From contig NZ_BLXX01000001.1 in assembly GCF_014193515.1 (NCBI RefSeq), forward strand, positions 744,001-808,000: a DNA stretch of 64,000 nucleotides, given 5' to 3'. This document shows positions 37,237-45,218 of the stretch, in pieces (the first letter of the stretch is position 1; every line of letters begins with the position of its first letter). A program made the position numbers and the translations under genes. The stretch comes from Geomonas silvestris. GTDB lineage: Bacteria > Desulfobacterota > Desulfuromonadia > Geobacterales > Geobacteraceae. The notes beneath the pieces were generated by a model, which was given only the letters and a program-made list of their open reading frames with translations, did no database searches and was not told the DNA's origin.

Positions 37237-37878
37237 TCACCTGCTTTTGGTGAATCCGACGGCGAATTCCATGGCGCACATGGTGCGGTACACCGCGTGC
37301 GCTCCGCAGGCCGCGCCGGCCACCTTGAAGGCGGAGGTGAAGATGTTCTTGCGGTGTCCCCGCTCCGGAACGCCGTCGTCGATGATGAGCTGCATCACCA
37401 TCTGCCGCGCGGTGTCGGGTCCGTAGCCGATGTTTTCCGCGATCCGGCCCTGCCAGGTGCCGTAGCGCTCGATGCGCTCGCGCATGTCGCCGCTGCGGTT
37501 GCCTGTATGCCCGATCTCACCGCTGGGTCCCTGGTCCCGCACCAGGTCCGCGGCACCCAGGGCGAGCCCCGGCGACCAGGCAAGCGGCGGCAGCGGTTTT
37601 TGTCTCTCGAGAAACCGGACCGCCTCGTCGAGGGCTGCGCCCCCCTCGGTGGTCAGCACCAGGGCCGGCGCCCCCGGCACCAGGTAGCCCCTCCCCACGA
37701 AGTGACCGCGCAACTCCTTGAGGTAGCCCAGGTAACGCTGCGGCGAACTGCGCGCCACGTTGGTCTCTGCGAGCATCTGCCGCGCCATCTCCTCCCGGGC
37801 TGCCCTGCTCTGGGCCAGGGCATCCGTCGCGGTAAAAAGCATCAGCACCAAAAGCAGCAACCTCGCCAGACGTTTCAT
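37237..37878 (-). CDS. Secreted CAP/SCP-domain protein
   Basis: The 213-aa product is started at the ATG of MKRLARLLLLVLMLFTATD, 15 codons inside a longer frame, because it opens a clean signal peptide (cleavage near ALA-QS) and has GAGGGGGAAG upstream. A CAP (SCP/PR1) domain follows: LAETNVARSSPQRYLGYL, then LAWSPGLALGAADLVRDQG with GEIGHTG, ENIGYG, and VPERGHRKNIFTSAF. These match the bacterial YkwD-like family, extracellular and of mostly unknown function. The two cysteines in GAACGAHAVYRTMCAM may form a disulfide. Confidence 0.86.
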   Translation of the reverse strand: MKRLARLLLLVLMLFTATDALAQSRAAREEMARQMLAETNVARSSPQRYLGYLKELRGHFVGRGYLVPGAPALVLTTEGGAALDEAVRFLERQKPLPPLAWSPGLALGAADLVRDQGPSGEIGHTGNRSGDMRERIERYGTWQGRIAENIGYGPDTARQMVMQLIIDDGVPERGHRKNIFTSAFKVAGAACGAHAVYRTMCAMEFAVGFTKSR

Positions 37879-37926
37879 ACCTTCCCCCTCGGGCTGCGGG
37901 ATTGCAGCAGTCTCGGGCCACAAAAA

Positions 37927-37960
37927 GACCTCGCTCCAAAGGAGGGAAAAGAGCGAGGTC
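37927..37960 (-). terminator. Rho-independent terminator of the 87-aa protein gene
   Basis: GACCTCGCTC (37927-37936) and GAGCGAGGTC (37951-37960) form a perfect 10-bp stem. On the - strand the stem is followed by TTTTTG, so it terminates transcription coming from 38282-38019. Confidence 0.85.
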
Positions 37961-38018
37961 GACTACACATCCCCATGGATGCCAGTATAGATCAACGGCG
38001 GCAAAAGGTGAACGGTTC

Positions 38019-38282
38019 CTAGGGCTTCCCCAGCCGTACTTCGAAGACCTTCAGGGCCTCGGCAAGCGTCCCTTCGATGTCGTCGCCGTACACGGTGAAG
38101 TACAGGTAAGGGCCTGCGTAGTGGTGCCAGTTCAGGTCCTCCACCTGCAGCGTCCCAAGGTAGCGCTCCATCTTCTCGTACGGGTAGAAGGGGTCGCCGT
38201 TGGGCCAGGTCCGTCTGAGTTTCTGAACCTGCGCCTCGCTCAGCTCAATGCGGTAGCGTACCGAAACCACCTCGGCGTTCAT
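38019..38282 (-). CDS. Small conserved-looking hypothetical protein (87 aa)
   Basis: The gene has a clear RBS (GGGGGAC) before its ATG and its own terminator. The product is a compact alpha/beta protein rich in aromatics, including RRTWPNGDPFYPYEKMERYLG and NWHHYAGPYLYFTVYGDD. There is no signal peptide or membrane helix, so it is cytoplasmic. I do not recognise the family. The acidic GDDIEGTLAEAL and the W/H/Y cluster would be the place to look for a binding site. Confidence 0.7.
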   Translation of the reverse strand: MNAEVVSVRYRIELSEAQVQKLRRTWPNGDPFYPYEKMERYLGTLQVEDLNWHHYAGPYLYFTVYGDDIEGTLAEALKVFEVRLGKP

Positions 38283-38617
38283 GGTGTCCCCCTTCTCGCG
38301 TTATACGGCAACCGTTCCTCATGACAGCACGTTTCTCATTGTCGATGGTAAATTGTCAATTGTCCATTATTTACGTCCATTGCTCGACCAGCTCCGCGGT
38401 GTAACGACCTGTCGCGGCCGGCCAGCAGATTTCCCTTTATCGGAAACCGAGTAGTTCCGATAGGTAACAAGGGGGTCGCAAAAGATCCCTCGAGCTCTGT
38501 AAGAGCGACAACGACAGCATTAACTTGACAGAACTCGTGAAAATAGGAGAATCTGATTCATTAGATCCGGAAACCGACGGGGCCGGATGGAAACGAATAC
38601 CCACCAGGAGCACCGCC
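38283..38617. other. Intergenic region with heptamer repeat and a candidate promoter
   Basis: AATTGTCAATTGTCCATT at 38351-38368 belongs to the TTGACAAT repeat family. At 38525 a perfect TTGACA -35 box is followed, about 17 bases later, by a weak -10 region (AGAATC). It would drive the + strand genes at 38618 and 39102. No coding sequence is supported. Confidence 0.45.
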
Positions 38618-39109
38618 ATGACCAGGCTGTACCTCGCCTCGCCGCTGGGCTTTTCCCCGGAACATCGGGACTATCTCACCCGCATCAAGGAGCGGCTGGA
38701 CGAACAGGGGATAACCGTATTCGATCCCTGGGCACAGACCCAGTTCTCCCAGGAGCTCGAGAGGGCCTTCCAGGAAAAAGACCACGGAGCGCGTGTTGCC
38801 GCCTTTGCCGTTTTGGCCCGTCGCATCGGCGCCGTAAACGAGCAGGGGATCCGGGATGCCGACTGCCTTTTGGCCGTGGTAGACGGGGCCGAAGTCGATT
38901 CAGGAACCGCAGCCGAGGTCGGCTTTGCCTGCGGCCTGGGCAAGAGGTGCTACGCCCTGCGCACCGACCTGCGCGACAGCGGCGACTTCGTGGGCATTCC
39001 GGTAAACCTGCAGCTGCTCCACTTCGTGGAGACCAGCGGCGGCAAGCTCTTTCGCAACATCGCCGAAATCCTGATTCCCCCGAAACGTTCCGAGGCAAGC
39101 CATGCCTGA
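38618..39109 (+). CDS. Nucleoside 2-deoxyribosyltransferase-like protein
   Basis: The 163-aa product is started at the ATG with CAGGAG upstream; the longer frame overlaps the -35 box. Family features are MTRLYLASPLGFSPE at the N-terminus, IRDADCLLAVVDG, and DSGTAAEVGFACGLGK, where the Glu in GTAAE aligns with the catalytic nucleophile. Enzymes of this fold exchange bases between deoxynucleosides or hydrolyse nucleotides (for example in salvage). It overlaps the following histidine kinase gene by 8 bases, an unexpected partner. The substrate is not predictable. Confidence 0.82.
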   Translation: MTRLYLASPLGFSPEHRDYLTRIKERLDEQGITVFDPWAQTQFSQELERAFQEKDHGARVAAFAVLARRIGAVNEQGIRDADCLLAVVDGAEVDSGTAAEVGFACGLGKRCYALRTDLRDSGDFVGIPVNLQLLHFVETSGGKLFRNIAEILIPPKRSEASHA

Positions 39110-40145
39110 GCACCGCACGCCGGAAAAGATCGTCTTGCTGTACGCCGTGGTCGGCTGTCTCTGGATCCTCTTCTCGGACCGGGTGGTCATCACGCTGTTC
39201 AGGGACCCGGAAACCGTGCTCTGGGTCTCCCAGCTCAAGGGGTGGGGCTTCGTCCTGGTCACCTCGCTGCTGCTCTACTGGCTCATCAGGGGCTCGACCC
39301 AGCGACTGATGGATTCCGAGGCGCTACTCAGGCAGCAGGCAGAGGAGTTGGAGATCCGGGTCCAGGAGCGGACCCACGCGCTCTCCCAGGCGCTGGCGGA
39401 GTTGCAGGTGCAGACCGACGAGCGGCTGCGCGTCGTGGAGGAGTTGCGGGAGAAAGAGCGTCTTTTGGCCCAGCAAAGCCGCCAGGCCGCCATGGGGGAG
39501 ATGATCGGCAACATCGCGCACCAGTGGCGCCAGCCGCTCAACGCTCTCGCGCTCACCATCCAGCAGCTCCCCCTGCTGCACAAGCTGGGGGAGTTAAACG
39601 AAAAGGTGCTGGAGGAGAGCATCAGGAAGGCGATGAAGCTCATCAAGCACATGTCGCGCACCATCGACGATTTCCGGGACTTCTTCAGTCCGGACAAGGA
39701 GATCACCGAGTTCCGGATCGACAAGGCGGTGCACAAGGCGCTCGAGTTGCTGCGGGACAGCCTGGTGGAGCGCTCCATCGCCATCGAGGTGAGCGGTGCC
39801 CGCGAGCTTACGGCCAGAGGTTACCCCAACGAGTACGCCCAGGTCTTGTTGAACATCCTGGTGAACGCCCGCGACGCCTTCGACAGCAACCCGGTGCCGG
39901 AGCCGCGGATCAGCATCCAGATGGAGTACCACGCGGCCAAGGCCGTGGTCACCGTCACCGACAATGCCGGGGGGGTTCCCGCCGGCATCCTCGACAGCAT
40001 CTTCGAGCCGTACTTCTCCACCAAGGGGTTGCAGGGGACCGGCATCGGTCTCTACATGTCGAAGACCATCATCGAGCGCAACATGCGCGGCACCTTGAGC
40101 GTGCGCAACACCGGCAGCGGCGCGCAGTTCAGGATCGAGATCTAA
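39102..40145 (+). CDS. Membrane sensor histidine kinase (HQWRQPL type)
   Basis: The 347-aa kinase has two helices (about residues 8-30 and 45-65) with only a short loop between them, so it has no classical sensor domain. A coiled coil (about 70-125) leads to the phosphoacceptor motif NIAHQWRQPLNALAL, then an ATPase domain (LLNILVNARDAF, GTGIGLYMSKTII). No cognate response regulator is adjacent. The upstream deoxyribosyltransferase-like gene overlaps it, which hints at a functional pairing. Confidence 0.88.
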   Translation: MPEHRTPEKIVLLYAVVGCLWILFSDRVVITLFRDPETVLWVSQLKGWGFVLVTSLLLYWLIRGSTQRLMDSEALLRQQAEELEIRVQERTHALSQALAELQVQTDERLRVVEELREKERLLAQQSRQAAMGEMIGNIAHQWRQPLNALALTIQQLPLLHKLGELNEKVLEESIRKAMKLIKHMSRTIDDFRDFFSPDKEITEFRIDKAVHKALELLRDSLVERSIAIEVSGARELTARGYPNEYAQVLLNILVNARDAFDSNPVPEPRISIQMEYHAAKAVVTVTDNAGGVPAGILDSIFEPYFSTKGLQGTGIGLYMSKTIIERNMRGTLSVRNTGSGAQFRIEI

Positions 40146-40202
40146 AAAAACGTTTGCCGCAAAAAGGCATAAAAGACACAAAAAAACCTCTGACCATAAT
40201 CC

Positions 40203-40246
40203 AACAGGTCCGGCCTCCTGCGTTGTCGTAGGAGGCCGGACCTGTT
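40203..40246. terminator. Bidirectional terminator between histidine kinase and chemoreceptor
   Basis: AACAGGTCCGGCCTCC (40203-40218) and its exact complement (40231-40246) form a 16-bp stem extended by further near-pairing, followed by TTTAAAG. It separates the convergent genes ending at 40145 and 40301. Confidence 0.85.
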
Positions 40247-40300
40247 TAAAGAAGGCTTTCTTTTTGTGAATTTCGTGCCTTTTTGCGGCTGAACGGTTCC

Positions 40301-42010
40301 CTAAACCGCCAAACCCGCCATCTTTTGCTGCAGAAGCTTGACCTGCTCGGAGAGGCCGGTCACCGCGCCGTCCATGATCCGGTTCACCTCAACGGTGGTG
40401 AGCGACGACTCCCGGATGCTCTCCATCGCCCGCACGATCTGCTTGGTGCTCTCCGCCTCCTCCTCGCAGGCCCGACGCACGTTCCTGATCATCTGGGTGA
40501 TGTCCTCGGTGGCATGCACGATGTGGCTGCTGGTGGCGGTCTGGGAGCGCGTTGTGCTGCGCACCTGCGCGGTGAAGTCCTTCATGCGCTCCACGGCTGA
40601 GACGATCTGCTCGCTGCCGCGCCCCTGCTCCCGGGTCGCCCGCACGATCTGCCCCACCATTTCAGCCACCCTGTCCATCGCCTGGCGCATGTTCTCGCTG
40701 AGCTTTGCCTGCTCTTCGGTCGTCTGCGCGATCTCGTTGACCCGCGGAGCCGAGTCCTGCACGCCGTCCACGATCTTGCGCAGGGCCTCACCGGAGCGCT
40801 GGGAAAGCAGCTCCCCCTCGGCGATCCTCTCCTCGGAAGCCTTGATCGCCTGGACCACCGAGGTGGTCTCCTCCTTTACCCCCTCGATGATCTCGGAGAT
40901 CTCGCGGGTGGAACTGCTGGTGCGCCGCGCCAGCTCCTTGATCTCGTGCGCCACGACCGCGAACCCTTTCCCCTGCTCGCCGGCCTGGGCCGCGATGATC
41001 GAGGCGTTCAGCGCCAAGAGGTTGGTCTGTTCGGCAACCTCGTCGATCACCAGGAGGATCTTCCCGATGTCCGCCGCGCGCAGCGAGAGGTTCTGCATCG
41101 CCTTAACCGTGGAGCGCGAGGAACTGCGGATTTCGCCGATGCCCGAGATGGTCGCCTCGACCGCCTGCGCGCCGTTTTGGGCATCCTGCCTGACGACGTC
41201 GGAGATCTTCGCGGCGTGCAGGGCGTTCTCCCCCACCTGCTTGATCGAGACGTCCAGTTCCGCCACCAGCGCCGACGCGGTAGTCGCCTCACCGAGGAGG
41301 CTTTGGGCACTGGCACCGATCTGTTTCTCCGCAGCGGTCATCTCGATGATCGAGGAGCTCACCTCCTCCGCCGCCAGGGAGAGGGTGTCCACGTGCTGGT
41401 TCACCTGCTCGATGCTCGCCGACATCTCGAGGATGGCCGAGGCGTTGTCGGTGGCCGACCCGGAGAGATCGTCCACCCATTTGGCGATCTGCTGCACCGA
41501 CTGGTTGATCTCGCCGACCGCCTGCGATGCCTCGGCAACCCCCTCGGACTGCAGCTCGGCGGAGGTGAGCCCCTTCTTGGAAACCTGGTCGATGTCCGAG
41601 GCGATCTTCTGCAGTTCGCTGATCGACTGGGCGACCCGGCTCACCACCCCCGCCAGCTGTTCCATCATCACGTTGAAGTTGCGGTGCAGCTTGCCGAACT
41701 CGTCGTCGGAGCCGGTATCGAGCCGGCAGGTGAGATCGCCGTCGGCACCGTGGTTCAGGGCGTCCGCCAGGACCTTCACCCGCTTGGCGAGGTTGCGCGC
41801 GGCAAAAACCGCGAAGACCGCGATGAAAAGCGCGGCTTCGAGGCCCAGTGCCCACAACGTCCCCAAGGCATACCCGGCAGGCACCGGCCCTTCCGGCACG
41901 GCATGCACCACCTGGTAGGCGCAGTAGCTCCCCGCCAGCCCGACCGCACACCCCGCCGCGAGAGAATAGCGGATGAAGTGATACCCGAAACGCAGATTGT
42001 TTTTTGCCAT
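40301..42010 (-). CDS. Methyl-accepting chemotaxis protein without periplasmic ligand domain
   Basis: The 569-aa product is started at the ATG of [12 protein letters not shown], after GAGGA. Two helices (about residues 12-32 and 47-68) are joined by only about 14 residues, so there is no periplasmic sensor. A HAMP-like segment ([19 protein letters not shown]) and a long signalling coiled coil follow, with the hairpin tip [34 protein letters not shown] region (given here by its position, about residues 330-360). The Ala-rich tip reads NASIIAA rather than NAAIEAA. No CheR pentapeptide is present at the C-terminus. Confidence 0.9.
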   Translation of the reverse strand: MAKNNLRFGYHFIRYSLAAGCAVGLAGSYCAYQVVHAVPEGPVPAGYALGTLWALGLEAALFIAVFAVFAARNLAKRVKVLADALNHGADGDLTCRLDTGSDDEFGKLHRNFNVMMEQLAGVVSRVAQSISELQKIASDIDQVSKKGLTSAELQSEGVAEASQAVGEINQSVQQIAKWVDDLSGSATDNASAILEMSASIEQVNQHVDTLSLAAEEVSSSIIEMTAAEKQIGASAQSLLGEATTASALVAELDVSIKQVGENALHAAKISDVVRQDAQNGAQAVEATISGIGEIRSSSRSTVKAMQNLSLRAADIGKILLVIDEVAEQTNLLALNASIIAAQAGEQGKGFAVVAHEIKELARRTSSSTREISEIIEGVKEETTSVVQAIKASEERIAEGELLSQRSGEALRKIVDGVQDSAPRVNEIAQTTEEQAKLSENMRQAMDRVAEMVGQIVRATREQGRGSEQIVSAVERMKDFTAQVRSTTRSQTATSSHIVHATEDITQMIRNVRRACEEEAESTKQIVRAMESIRESSLTTVEVNRIMDGAVTGLSEQVKLLQQKMAGLAV

Positions 42011-42217
42011 GCTGAGTCCTCGGAGAACGACGTTATTGGCAACGGGACAACAGGGGCTCAAAGCACCGTCATAGCCCGCTCAGCGGAATTTACCTAATGA
42101 GAGGAAAAAAGCAAGGATAATCGAATGGTGTTCTACTGATTCCTACAAGGGAAAGCCGAGGCCGGAATTTCTTTAGCCCCTGAGGTCCCTTGGCAATTGC
42201 AGCCTTCCCCAAAAAAA

Positions 42218-42247
42218 CGCGCCGCCCCCTTAAAAGGTGGCGGCGCG
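42218..42247 (-). terminator. Terminator of the ABC importer operon
   Basis: CGCGCCGCC (42218-42226) and GGCGGCGCG (42239-42247) form a 9-bp stem. On the - strand it is followed by a run of seven T, directly after the second permease gene. Confidence 0.88.
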
Positions 42248-42274
42248 CAGGTGCATCGGTCGGGGCGGTCTTCT

Positions 42275-42970
42275 CTAGATCGACTTGCGCCAGGCCAGAC
42301 GCTGTTCGAGCCAGCGCGAGAAGCTCGTGAAGGCGAAGCAGAGCACGAAGTACACCGCCGCGATGAAGATGAAGATCTCCGTCGGGTAGGACATGGTCCG
42401 GTTGTTGACCTGGGTGCCGACATGGGTAAGTTCGGAGACGCCGACGATGAAGGCCAGCGAGGTGTCCTTGATGAGCGAAACGAACTGGTTCACGAAGGAC
42501 GGGATCATGTTGCGCATACCCTGGGGGAGGATGATGTAGAGCATGGTCTGCCACCCCTTGAGGCCGGTGGAGATCGCCGCCTCGGTCTGTCCCTTGGGGA
42601 CCCCCATGATGCCGGCACGCACGATCTGGGACATGTAGGCCGAGGTGAACACGGTGAGCCCCATGATGACGGTCTGGCTTTCCGGCACGGTCTTCCCCAT
42701 GAGCGCCGGCAAAAGGAAGTACATCCAGAAGATGACCATCAAAAGCGGCAGTCCGCGGATCGTGTTGATGAACAGGTTCACCGGGTAGCGGATCACCGGG
42801 TAGCGGGAGAGGCTCAAAAGCCCCAGGATCAGGCCGCCGAAGAAAGAAAGGATGCAGGAGACCACCGCGAGGTACATGGTGAGCCCGAGCCCGCCCAAAG
42901 GACCGTTCGGGTAGCGCCCGATCATGAAGTAGGTGAAGTTGTCGATTATGACCTGAAAGTCGAGATCCAT
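42275..42970 (-). CDS. gltK: Polar amino acid ABC transporter permease (GltK/GlnP-like)
   Basis: The 231-aa inner-membrane permease has about five helices and the EAA-type loop QTEAAISTGLKGWQTMLYIILPQGMRNMIPSF that docks to the ATPase (residues about 130-160). The start at 42970 has GGAGAATCTC ahead of it; an ATG four codons earlier is possible. It is the last gene of an operon with the GltJ-like permease and GlnQ-like ATPase. His/Glu/Gln-type substrates are typical of the family; the actual substrate is unknown. Confidence 0.9.
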   Translation of the reverse strand: MDLDFQVIIDNFTYFMIGRYPNGPLGGLGLTMYLAVVSCILSFFGGLILGLLSLSRYPVIRYPVNLFINTIRGLPLLMVIFWMYFLLPALMGKTVPESQTVIMGLTVFTSAYMSQIVRAGIMGVPKGQTEAAISTGLKGWQTMLYIILPQGMRNMIPSFVNQFVSLIKDTSLAFIVGVSELTHVGTQVNNRTMSYPTEIFIFIAAVYFVLCFAFTSFSRWLEQRLAWRKSI

Positions 42971-43090
42971 GAGATTCTCCATTCGCCCGAGGCGAAGTTA
43001 CGAATTAACGTTTCATCCTGCGCTGGCGCGTCCCGTTCCCCAAGGGGGAGGGACCGACCACCCTGCCACTCAACGCCTTTTCCCCGCCGG

Positions 43091-43795
43091 TTAGCTTCTC
43101 TGCGGGTTCAGCACCCTCTTGTTGTAGAGGTCCATGATGAAGGTGATGGAGACCGAAAGTGCGAGGTAGACCACGGTAGCCGCGGTGAAGGCCTCGAACC
43201 CCTTGAACGAGTAGCTCTCCACCTGCCGGGCCTGGTAGGTGAGTTCCATGACGCCGATGGTCATGGCGAGCGACGAGTTCTTGGCGAGGTTCAGGAACTG
43301 GTTCACCAGCGGCGGGATGGTGATGCGCACCGCCTGCGGCAGGATGATGTACTGCATCGAGCGCAGGAAGGAGAATCCGGCGCTGCGTGCGGCTTCCATC
43401 TGCTCCTTCGGGATGGAGAGGATGCCGCTGCGGATGTCCTCGGCGATGAAGGCCGAGGTGTAGATGATGAGCGCGATGGCGGCAGCGGCGAACTCGAAGT
43501 TGGTGTTGTTGAGCCACTCGTTGACCGCGGTCGGCAGCACCTTGTACGAGCCGAAGTACCAGAAGAAGATCTGGATCAAAAGCGGCGTGTTCCTGAAGAA
43601 CTCGAGGTACACCGATGCCAGCCAGCGCAGCGGCTTGAAATTGCTCATCTTAAGGACGGCGATCACCAGGCCCAGCACGAAGGCGCCGACGATGCCGACG
43701 GCGGAGAGCTCCAGGGTGACCTTCAGGCCGGAGACCAGCCACTCGAAATACTTGCCTGAGGTGATAATGGACCAATCGAAATGATACTTGAGCAC
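43091..43795 (-). CDS. gltJ: Polar amino acid ABC transporter permease (GltJ-like)
   Basis: The 234-aa permease pairs with the one downstream to form a heterodimeric channel. About five helices are visible, with FRNTPLLIQIFFWYF near the middle and the ATPase-docking loop KEQMEAARSAGFSFLRSMQYIILPQAVRITI (about residues 130-160; listed by position). The start is a GTG at 43795 with GAGG five bases upstream. About 110 bases containing a C-rich palindrome separate it from the next permease. Confidence 0.9.
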   Translation of the reverse strand: MLKYHFDWSIITSGKYFEWLVSGLKVTLELSAVGIVGAFVLGLVIAVLKMSNFKPLRWLASVYLEFFRNTPLLIQIFFWYFGSYKVLPTAVNEWLNNTNFEFAAAAIALIIYTSAFIAEDIRSGILSIPKEQMEAARSAGFSFLRSMQYIILPQAVRITIPPLVNQFLNLAKNSSLAMTIGVMELTYQARQVESYSFKGFEAFTAATVVYLALSVSITFIMDLYNKRVLNPQRS

Positions 43796-43862
43796 ACGAG
43801 CCTCACTGTGGTCGGATACCGCACGCTACGGGCTGCGGTCCAGCAAAGGTTGATCTACACAC

Positions 43863-43997
43863 GAATTGACAATTGACGATTGACAATTGACAACGAGAAC
43901 CTGGAGTGCCGTAGTAAAGTCACACCCACCAGGTACAGCCGCTCACCGCTCCCGCCCACCGTTTCTATAACATAGAACATAGAACGTAGAACCTTGA
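43863..43997. repeat. Two heptamer arrays between permease and ATPase genes
   Basis: At 43863-43893 the unit ATTGACA repeats four times with one variant. At 43963-43997 the unit CATAGAA/CGTAGAA repeats, the complement of the TTCTATG array near recD2. The two repeat families thus occur within 70 bases of each other inside one operon gap of 217 bases. Confidence 0.75.
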
Positions 43998-44012
43998 ACA
44001 GCCGTTCGCCTT

Positions 44013-44747
44013 TTAGTGCATCGGCGACAGAAGCTGTTTCAGGAACTGCTTGGCGCGGTCGTGCTGCGGGTTGCGGAAAAACTCTTCCGGCTGTGCCTCT
44101 TCGAGAATCACCCCGTGGTCCATGAACACCACCCGGTCTGCCACCTCGCGGGCAAAGCCCATCTCGTGGGTGACCACCACCATGGTCATGCCGCTCTTGG
44201 CCAGGTCCTGCATGACCGCGAGTACCTCGCCGATCATCTCCGGGTCCAGGGCCGAGGTCGGCTCGTCGAAGAGCATGATGCGCGGCTTCATGGCGAGCGC
44301 CCGGGCGATGGCGACGCGCTGCTGCTGGCCGCCGGAGAGCTGGGTCGGGTAGGCGTCGCGCTTCATGGCGAGACCGACGCGCTCGAGAAGCTGCATCGCC
44401 TGCTCCTCGGCCTCCTTCTTCGGCGTGTTGCGGATCTTGATGGGAGCCAGGGTGATGTTGGAAAGCACCGAGAGGTGCGGGTAGAGATTGAACTGCTGGA
44501 ACACGAAGCCCACCTCGGCGCGCAGCCGGTTCAGGTCGGTCTTCTTGCTCAAGAGATCCATGCCGTCCACGGTAAGACGCCCTTCGTTGATCGGTTCCAG
44601 CTTGTTGATGGTCCTGATCAGGGTGGATTTGCCGGAACCGGACGGGCCGCAGACCACCACAACCTCACCTTGCTTGACGTGCAGGTTGACGTCGTTCAGC
44701 ACGTGGAGGGTCTTGAACCATTTGTGGACGTTTTGGAACTGAATCAT
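44013..44747 (-). CDS. glnQ: Polar amino acid ABC transporter ATP-binding protein (GlnQ-like)
   Basis: The 244-aa ATPase powers the two permeases downstream. Walker A is [12 protein letters not shown], the signature is [15 protein letters not shown], Walker B is [14 protein letters not shown], and the switch His is in [10 protein letters not shown]. It matches GlnQ/GltL length. AAGGAGTAGCAG precedes the ATG. It is the first gene of the operon and lies about 200 bases downstream of a consensus sigma-54 promoter. No periplasmic binding-protein gene accompanies it. Confidence 0.95.
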   Translation of the reverse strand: MIQFQNVHKWFKTLHVLNDVNLHVKQGEVVVVCGPSGSGKSTLIRTINKLEPINEGRLTVDGMDLLSKKTDLNRLRAEVGFVFQQFNLYPHLSVLSNITLAPIKIRNTPKKEAEEQAMQLLERVGLAMKRDAYPTQLSGGQQQRVAIARALAMKPRIMLFDEPTSALDPEMIGEVLAVMQDLAKSGMTMVVVTHEMGFAREVADRVVFMDHGVILEEAQPEEFFRNPQHDRAKQFLKQLLSPMH

Positions 44748-44953
44748 CTGCTACTCCTTTTCCATAGAAGACTCTTTGGGTGATTGATCGCGTGGGTGCT
44801 ACCAACGGGCTGCGCCGAGGGCCGATTCCGAGCGAGGGGCAGCCTGAAGGGACGGGCGCCCGGTACTGGGGGGAGATGCTGACAGGCAAAGGGAGGTGGT
44901 TCAGCAATTCCGTGGCAACCGGCGTGGAGCGCGGCGGAAGAAGTCTTCCTAAG

Positions 44954-44970
44954 AGCAAGGCGGGTGCCAA
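44954..44970 (-). promoter_or_regulatory. Consensus sigma-54 promoter of the ABC importer operon
   Basis: TTGGCACCCGCCTTGCT on the - strand matches the -24/-12 consensus TGGCAC-N5-TTGCW exactly, with GG and GC 10 bases apart. Transcription would start near 44942 and run into glnQ at 44747. An NtrC-family activator is encoded immediately upstream. Confidence 0.85.
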
Positions 44971-45033
44971 CGGGACAGAAGTGTTACAACTATGCTAACC
45001 GGTGGTGATTGCAGGAAATGCCCGGGGCGGAAA

Positions 45034-45165
45034 GGGTTATAACTTTTGGAAAGCGGGGCGCGGCAAGGCGGGGTAACTACCGGAAAATCCGAGAAGTTTC
45101 TACCGGTATAACAATTGTTATAGAGTTGCCAAAAGTTATACCCCCTCGGCCAACCCCTATAACCT
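45034..45165. promoter_or_regulatory. Enhancer-like cluster of TATAAC palindromes (candidate activator sites)
   Basis: Four elements share GTTATA/TATAAC. GGGTTATAACTTTTGG is at 45034-45049. The perfect 16-bp palindrome TATAACAATTGTTATA is at 45107-45122. CCAAAAGTTATACCCC at 45129-45144 is an inverted, nearly identical copy of the first. CCCCTATAACCTGGG is at about 45154-45168. They lie roughly 65-195 bases upstream of the -24 element, the usual range for sigma-54 enhancers. Confidence 0.65.
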
Positions 45166-45218
45166 GGGAGAGAGCTGGCGTTCCGGCAGTCGGACCGAAG
45201 GGGGATGGGAAGTTCAAG

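Larger units (their letters stand above)
44748..45218. other. 471-base regulatory region between the NtrC-type regulator and the ABC importer
   Basis: No gene is supported here. It holds a sigma-54 promoter (44954-44970) and a cluster of TATAAC-type elements (45034-45165), both listed separately. The remaining 200 bases next to glnQ form the transcribed leader, in which I see no recognised riboswitch. Confidence 0.7.
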
